From positions 161,545,498 to 161,609,497 of the forward strand of contig JAPWDM010000001.1 in assembly GCA_035578155.1 (NCBI GenBank): DNA of 64,000 bases, in the 5' to 3' direction. This DNA comes from Brachynemurus nebulosus. Its lineage: Eukaryota > Arthropoda > Insecta > Neuroptera > Myrmeleontidae. The translations under genes were made by a program, and so were the position numbers. The notes under the pieces are model-generated. The model was not told the origin of the DNA and ran no database searches. It worked only from the letters and a program-made list of their open reading frames with translations. Shown here in pieces: positions 58,437 to 64,000 of the stretch; within the stretch, counting starts at the first letter, position 1; every line of letters begins with the position of its first letter.

Positions 58437-60290
58437 GGGGAGGTTCGCCAAAAAAACATCAAAAATCGACCATTTTCTATTATTATTTTTTTTTTTATAC
58501 AAATAAACATTTTATTAAAAAACTAAATGTACATTGCTTCCACATGTCTTGAGATTACAAAAAAATTTTTTTTAATTCAAAAATGAACTGAGTATATATG
58601 GCCTTGAAGTCGATACTGCGAGATTTTTCCACCTTGATGGTTCCTCGTGTTTTGAAATCCCCAATGAACCAAAATGAAAAAATCAAGAACTTTCTGAAAA
58701 TATATACATATATAAATCAGTTATGGCATTAACTAGGATTTAAGATAAAAACTGAAAAACCAGCGAAAAATCACATTTTGAAAATAAATTTTCAAAAATC
58801 ACCGCTTTTTCTCGATTATAAACAGCCGCCATTTTGAAAATATATTACGGAACCAAAAGATCCTAGTTCCTGCCAAAATGACGGTATCGAGCAATAATAT
58901 GCACTTTGATTTATGTCGATCTCTAAAATACTTTTTGAGACACATGAGCAGTGTTGGCATCAATCAACTAAATTTTTTAGTTAACTAATTAGTTGATTAA
59001 TATTTTTAGTCAACTAATTTATTTAAATTATTCGCAATAAAAAGTTTAGTTGTAGTTGCAACTAAATTTTTCAATTTTTAATTATTAGTTGTAGTTAAAC
59101 GTTATAAAACTAATAACTAAATTTGTCACATATTCCACACAGAAAGCATCATGGAACCAAACTGAAAGCGCCTAGTCTCGAGTAGAGCGTCCTGAATGAA
59201 GTCCCAAATGAAGCCCCCCAAGTCCCAGTTTCGAAAGTCCCACCAAAACAAAAAAATCCAGTTATTTTTTTTTCTAGGTATTAGGAGAACATAATAATAT
59301 ATTGTTTAAATTTTAAAACAGTCATTTGAATGAAGTCTTTCTCTACCATTCAAAAATAAATTCATGTTCCTTTGATAGCGAATTAGGATTTTGTTATTAC
59401 CGTGTTGCGGCGATACCGTATTTGCGGGGACATTTTTTGTCGTTATCGAACAAAAATTATCGACAACGACGAATCTTACCACAAATTGAGTAAATAAATA
59501 AATAAATTATCTTAATAAATTGATTAAGATATTTTTATGTATGATATCACTGACGCAATACAGACTATTTTTAAAAAATTACTTTTCGTTAATTTTCGTA
59601 ATTATCTTTTGTCGTAAACCGAAATCTCATAAAAGACCTACATCGTAACAAAAAAATAACGAATTTTTTAAAGGCTGAATTGAAGCAAGTTATAGGTATT
59701 CCAAACATATTAGCGCTACTAAAACGTAGTTTTCGTTATCGTAAATTATTGATATCGAAAATAACGATATTTTCAAAATGGAGAAATAAGGAAAGAAAAA
59801 ATTCTTCGAAATTATCGCACCTGTTAAACTATACTTTTCATTATCAAAATCCTTCTTGACTTTTTTATCTCCTACGAAATTTCAGTAACGTTCCAATAAA
59901 ATTAATTATTAGTTATAACTAATAACTACAACTAAAAACTAAAGTAGTTATTCGTTATAACTAACAACTAAATTTTTCAGTTATTAGTTATTAGTTACCA
60001 AAGAATAATTTACTTATTAGTTATTAATTATTAGTTATAACTAACATCTGGCCAACACTGCACATGAGGAACCATGTCAAAAAACGTACTTCCGAGGAAA
60101 AAGCATTTTCAGTTTTTTTTTTTTTCTTATATATATTGAATTATTATAAAGTGTGTGCACTAAAATGCTCATAACTTTTTGATTTTTTATTTTTTTTAAA
60201 CAAAATTTTAGGAGAATATTTCTAACATCAAGCTGTACGTAATTAGGAAGAAAAAAAATCGATTTATTATTTTTTTTAGCCAATCTTCCC
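58437..60290. mobile_element. TTAA-flanked TIR element split by a hAT-like element
   Basis: TTAA lies at 58433-58436 and 60291-60294. The ends are inverted: GGGGAGGTTCGCCAAAAAAA on the left and, from the right, GGGAAGATTGGCTAAAAAAA. Removing the inner insertion leaves about 734 bp without coding capacity. A TTAA duplication is the hallmark of piggyBac elements; the tip is not one I can match, and TTAA is common in AT-rich DNA. Confidence 0.6.
58949..60060. mobile_element. hAT-like nonautonomous element, 8-bp TSD
   Basis: CAGTGTTGGC at 58949 is mirrored by GCCAACACTG ending 60060. CACATGAG is duplicated exactly at 58941-58948 and 60061-60068. The 8-bp duplication and CAGTGTTGG tip are typical of hAT. 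About 150 bp at each end consist largely of TTAGTT/AACTAA motifs (58972-59125 and 59905-60045). No transposase is present in the 1112 bp. Confidence 0.9.
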
Positions 60291-60294
60291 TTAA

Positions 60295-62073
60295 ATAAAT
60301 CGGTCGAACTGATTTCACATTAATCAAACTTAATCACTTTTATAAATTTAAATTACATTTCTTCTTAATTTACTTACAACAACTAAAATTAATTTAATGA
60401 ACAATATAGCCAGCCAATATGGGTAGGGTACGATTATATCTGTGACCATACGAACACGTGATATAATACGTTTATTATTAAATTTGTTTGTTCCATTGTG
60501 ACACAGATAAGTCTAGATGTCTATATTCATTCAAAATTAATTTCAACTCGACATTTCTAATTATATCAGTATCTTCTATGTCGCTCGGCTCAATTCAACT
60601 CGGGCAACTGCTTGATAGATTAGTTTGTGTAGATTCAGACATACATCTTCTTGTGACTGATATAAGATGTAGGTGTAGGTATATCTATACAGAGTGTAAA
60701 TGTTTCAACTAGACATGCTTTTTTGAACATATTGTTTTGAAAAATGTAGCAAACAATTAAAACATGATGAATACTTTCATCGTGTTGACGATTTTTGTTT
60801 TTACACTGTAAATTTTTTGAATTCCTATAAATATTTTCGTCAGAACAGAATCCTGTTAAGCCATACTTTTAGAAATTACAATTTGTATGTTTTTAGTGTC
60901 GCAAAACATCCTGTATGTATGTGCGTTGGTATTTCTTTGTCACTTTAATAGACGTATGTATTTCTCAAATATGTATTTGACGATAACATTAATTGAACAA
61001 AATGATTATGGGCTTTTCAATTACGACAACGCAATTATTTTCTGGTGAACCAAATTACATATTGTTATAGATTGAAAAATAAAAAATAAAAGCTCTATAT
61101 TATAAATATTCAAGAATTTCTGAGGTCCACTTAACGTAATTGCTCCGAGACAGTCAGGTATAAAAGTATAACTCAGCGAAAAAATTTTGTTCTGTGATAG
61201 ACTCAAGCGTAGATCCTACCAACATACTATTATGGCAAGACGCATTTAATTTAATGGAAAATATGTATTTTGAAAAATTTTTAAAAGCAAGTCTAGATCA
61301 CAAAACTTTTGAAAGCTCATAATTACGTGCATATAAGTGAGACTGAAGTAGATATGTCAAACACATTATCTAAAAAAAAAGGAAAGTTTAATATGTATTT
61401 GCATATTAATACGCTTTTTAACAATATAAAAAAACTATGTGAACTATGTATATATGTCGTTGCCGAATTGTTGAATCAACCAAATTACAAAATGTCTAGT
61501 CTTTTTATAAGACGTCGCTGTTTTGTGAAAGTGCTAAAAACTTTTAAACTTTTTTATAAAGCGGCTAAACTAACATACGTCAAATTCCGGCTGATTAAAC
61601 GTTCAGCTGCTTTGTAAAACAACACAATATATGCATAGTTTGTATAATTACGAGTAGGTATTTAATATTATGTAAAATAAATGTCAAATATTTCATCATT
61701 ATTGGCAATGCTGAGAAACTTTCGTAAATTCTGGAAAAATTCATATAGTTACTAATAGAAATTAGAGACGGGGAAGAATCATCCAAATCGCACTTTCAGG
61801 CAAAGGGTAATTATTTGCAGTTAAAGTTCACTATTAAATAACCCCTTGCTCGAAAATAAGTATTACAATTATATGTACTTTTTAAATATGCCTCAATTAT
61901 ATCATTTCTGAACCAGTACGATTTTGAAATACGGTGAAATGTGGTAGCCGTATTAACAAACACGATGCATTTATAGGTAGGTACAATACGACGAAAACAA
62001 ACTTAGTCATTTTACAAAACAATAAAACAATGATGTTTTGTAATCTGGCTGACTCTACAATCTGCCGGCGACA
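60295..62073. other. AT-rich DNA, no gene seen
   Basis: A 102-codon plus frame (61309-61617, Lys/Leu rich) and shorter frames have no recognisable domains or splice context. I see no element ends. Confidence 0.4.
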
Positions 62074-63029
62074 TAGGGTGAATGCGGGAGAGATGCCGCA
62101 CATTTTGAAAACACTTGATAATTCTTAAAGTAAGCATTTAATTGATTTGAAATTTGGTACACAATAAATCTAAACATTGTTCTTTACAATTATTTATAAA
62201 TAATTGTAAATTTTGAGTCATAAAGGATTCATAATTAACATTTTTGTAGAGCCTGCAAAGCGGCGTCTCTCCCACACCTATGGGAGAGATGCCGCATCAA
62301 AGAAGGTCAGACGCGGCATAGTTCATATTAAAAATTTTGCATTTTACACACATCTCCATACATGATGCATGCCATATGTAACCATTTTTGGCACTTAATG
62401 CATCTTAACCAGTCAAATTTTTATTTGTTTCTGAGTACCTTTCAAAACATTCAATACACAGGCAGTCATCATTATTTTCGTTACCTTCACTAATATGAGA
62501 GCTCTTCCTGATCCATTAATGGATCTTTTATATTTACGTGGCATAATTTACAGTCCAAAAAAAAATTGCATAATTAAGGTATATAGGTCTATATTTTTAA
62601 CATGTAATATGATGCGGCATCTATACCAACTTTAAATGCGGTGTCTCTCCTTTTTGTTGGGATAGATGCCGCATGTTGCTATAGCAAGCATAGTGCGGAA
62701 TTTCAACCTAAAATTTTATACAGTACTTTTAAAATTTACCTAAATTAATAACAAAACTCATTTTCATTAAAACAATGAAGTATACATTCTTAAATTCTAA
62801 TGAATTAAATGGCTGATAAAATATTATGTTAAAAAACGTACTTTTCAATAATAAAAAGTTGGATAATTACTAAACTGATGGACTAATCATAAATATTACC
62901 ATATACAGCTTAAATAAGTAACTTATTTTAAACATATAATCCATCAATAGCGCTATCTGTCAATCAATCGACGAACTATGGCTACTGCGGCATCACTCCC
63001 GACGCGGCATCTCTCCCGTACTTACCCTA
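62074..63029. mobile_element. TIR element with internal GGGAGAGATGCCGCA motifs, copy 2
   Basis: Inverted relative to 21084-22535 and free of its two insertions, so close to the intact form (956 bp). The ends are TAGGGTGAATGCGGGAGAGA and, from the right, TAGGGTAAGTACGGGAGAGA. Internal motif copies lie at 62262-62297 (a palindromic pair), 62612-62622, 62638-62675 and 62988-63018. No transposase frame. Confidence 0.85.
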
Positions 63030-63512
63030 TATGTTATGTTTGTATTTCTATGTTGAATAGATTCTATGCGCTACGTTATTATATTTTTGTCACTAACAGA
63101 AAAGAGCTCTGTGTATAAAAGGTAAGTTACCTGATGTTTGAAGATTGAGTTTTCAGTCATTTTCAGTTTTAGTTAAAGTTTCATTTGAAAAAGCTTTTCT
63201 ATACATATATTATGTAAATATGTTAACATTAGATACAATATTATACACGTCTGCAATAGCTTACATTAAGTTATCGTATACGTATATGTATATTAACTTC
63301 ATAAATATCGTATTCTATAAAGTTAAACTAGTTACAACATTAAATAGTTTGAAACGAGAATTAATAAGTTTAAAGTGATAAATACATTTTTCAACACGTA
63401 CTCTTTTTAGGTACGATAATTAATATATATAACTATTAGTAAAAAAAATTAAAAAGTAAAGTTTCAGTATACACATTATTTTATTTAATAATGAAAAACT
63501 ATTGTAATTCAG
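63030..63512. other. AT-rich DNA, no gene seen
   Basis: A 77-codon plus frame (63145-63378) is Val/Ile/Tyr rich and unsupported. Confidence 0.4.
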
Positions 63513-63821
63513 TTAAACTATAATTCGAGTAAAACCGACAACAAAACCTGTCATTAAAATATTTGCACCCATTAAAATAAAAAACATATAGTGAAAAGTA
63601 CATATCGTACACAAAAAAATTAAAAATATTTTGAAAGTATCTTCTTGCTTTAAACGCCAACAGTAATCTCCTAACATAGCTGCATCTCAACGACCTTGAA
63701 ACCGTTCTTGAAGGCTTTTTATATCCTGGTGAAACCGCTCTCCTTGTTCATCACTTACAACTCCAAGATTTGAAGAAAACAAAAAGAAATGGGAATGAAG
63801 AAAATGAATTTTCAATGACAT
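63513..63821 (-). pseudogene. Conserved arthropod repeat-type protein fragment, broken
   Basis: The minus-strand frame reads GCRMSLKIHFLHSH, then NLGVVSDEQGERFHQDI, then a TGA (63687-63689) where the family has Trp (GR*DAAML), then GDYCWRLKQ before running into AT-rich sequence and a stop at 63513-63515. I know this 'SLKIHFLHSH..SDEQGERFHQD..DYCW' series as a recurrent, multicopy fragment in arthropod genomes, probably of transposon origin; I cannot name its family or function. The upstream part is cut off by an in-frame stop about 40 nt before the ATG at 63819-63821. Confidence 0.6.
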
Positions 63822-64000
63822 CCGGCAACCTATCTTTTTATATGCATTTAACAAATAAATTGTTCACTAACAATAAGAGTTCTGCGTTTTCGGCTCTGTG
63901 ATTACATATCCGTTTGACCAATACATACGCATTTTTCTTTCAGTCGAAGCAATAGTGTACTAATATGGATGCAATAAGGATTGTTCAAAAAAAAGTTATC

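Overview
The window is AT-rich, repeat-dense eukaryotic DNA, almost certainly from an insect. The evidence is an intact gypsy-group errantivirus with gag, pol and env, mariner-type and MADF-type transposon relics, many foldback and terminal-inverted-repeat (TIR) elements, long (TA)n tracts and no sign of bacterial gene organisation. I cannot assign the order or species. No complete host gene is visible. The best host candidate is one 56-bp mini-exon on the minus strand (28758-28813) with good splice sites and an open frame. A weaker second candidate lies at 10916-10988. If either is real, most of the window is intron of a minus-strand gene.

Layout. 1-5.2 kb: a foldback with ~490-bp arms (1887-3744) in otherwise featureless DNA. 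5.2-9.5 kb: a nested TIR pair (5646-6771 containing 5937-6401), two foldbacks (7517-8268, 8671-9384) and a (TA)n tract. 10-17 kb: a three-level nest (12898-13945) and a 967-bp foldback (15105-16071). 17.8-23.8 kb: a perfect 22-bp-stem hairpin, an element whose terminal motif GGGAGAGATGCCGCA recurs inside it (21084-22535; second copy inverted at 62074-63029), and a TA-flanked element (23009-23735). 25-31.6 kb: dispersed repeats, an element built on a CTAGACCCGGACA motif (26961-27862; second copy 50761-53296), the mini-exon, a rearranged mariner remnant and a CA/TA microsatellite.

33.9-42.4 kb: a hAT-like nonautonomous element with an 8-bp target duplication (TSD) is split by a 7.64-kb errantivirus (34419-42059). 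By eye its 406-bp LTRs are identical. It has a 4-bp TACA duplication, an 18-nt primer-binding site matching the 3' end of tRNA-Ser, a purine tract, and uninterrupted gag, pol and env. Pol is in the -1 frame after gag. Env lacks its own signal peptide; a consensus donor upstream of gag and an acceptor just before env would supply one in frame by splicing.

43.9-64 kb: non-LTR-like tails, a 170-bp TA-flanked MITE, a hairpin carrying a tRNA T-arm motif, a 1647-bp near-palindrome inserted at a TTA in the second CTAGACCCGGACA element, a TIR element with a broken MADF-domain frame (54085-54896), a TTAA-flanked element split by a hAT-like element with an exact 8-bp duplication (58437-60290), and a broken conserved frame at the right edge (63513-63821). 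Apart from the errantivirus genes, nothing here looks like a working protein gene; the content is mainly layered transposon insertions.
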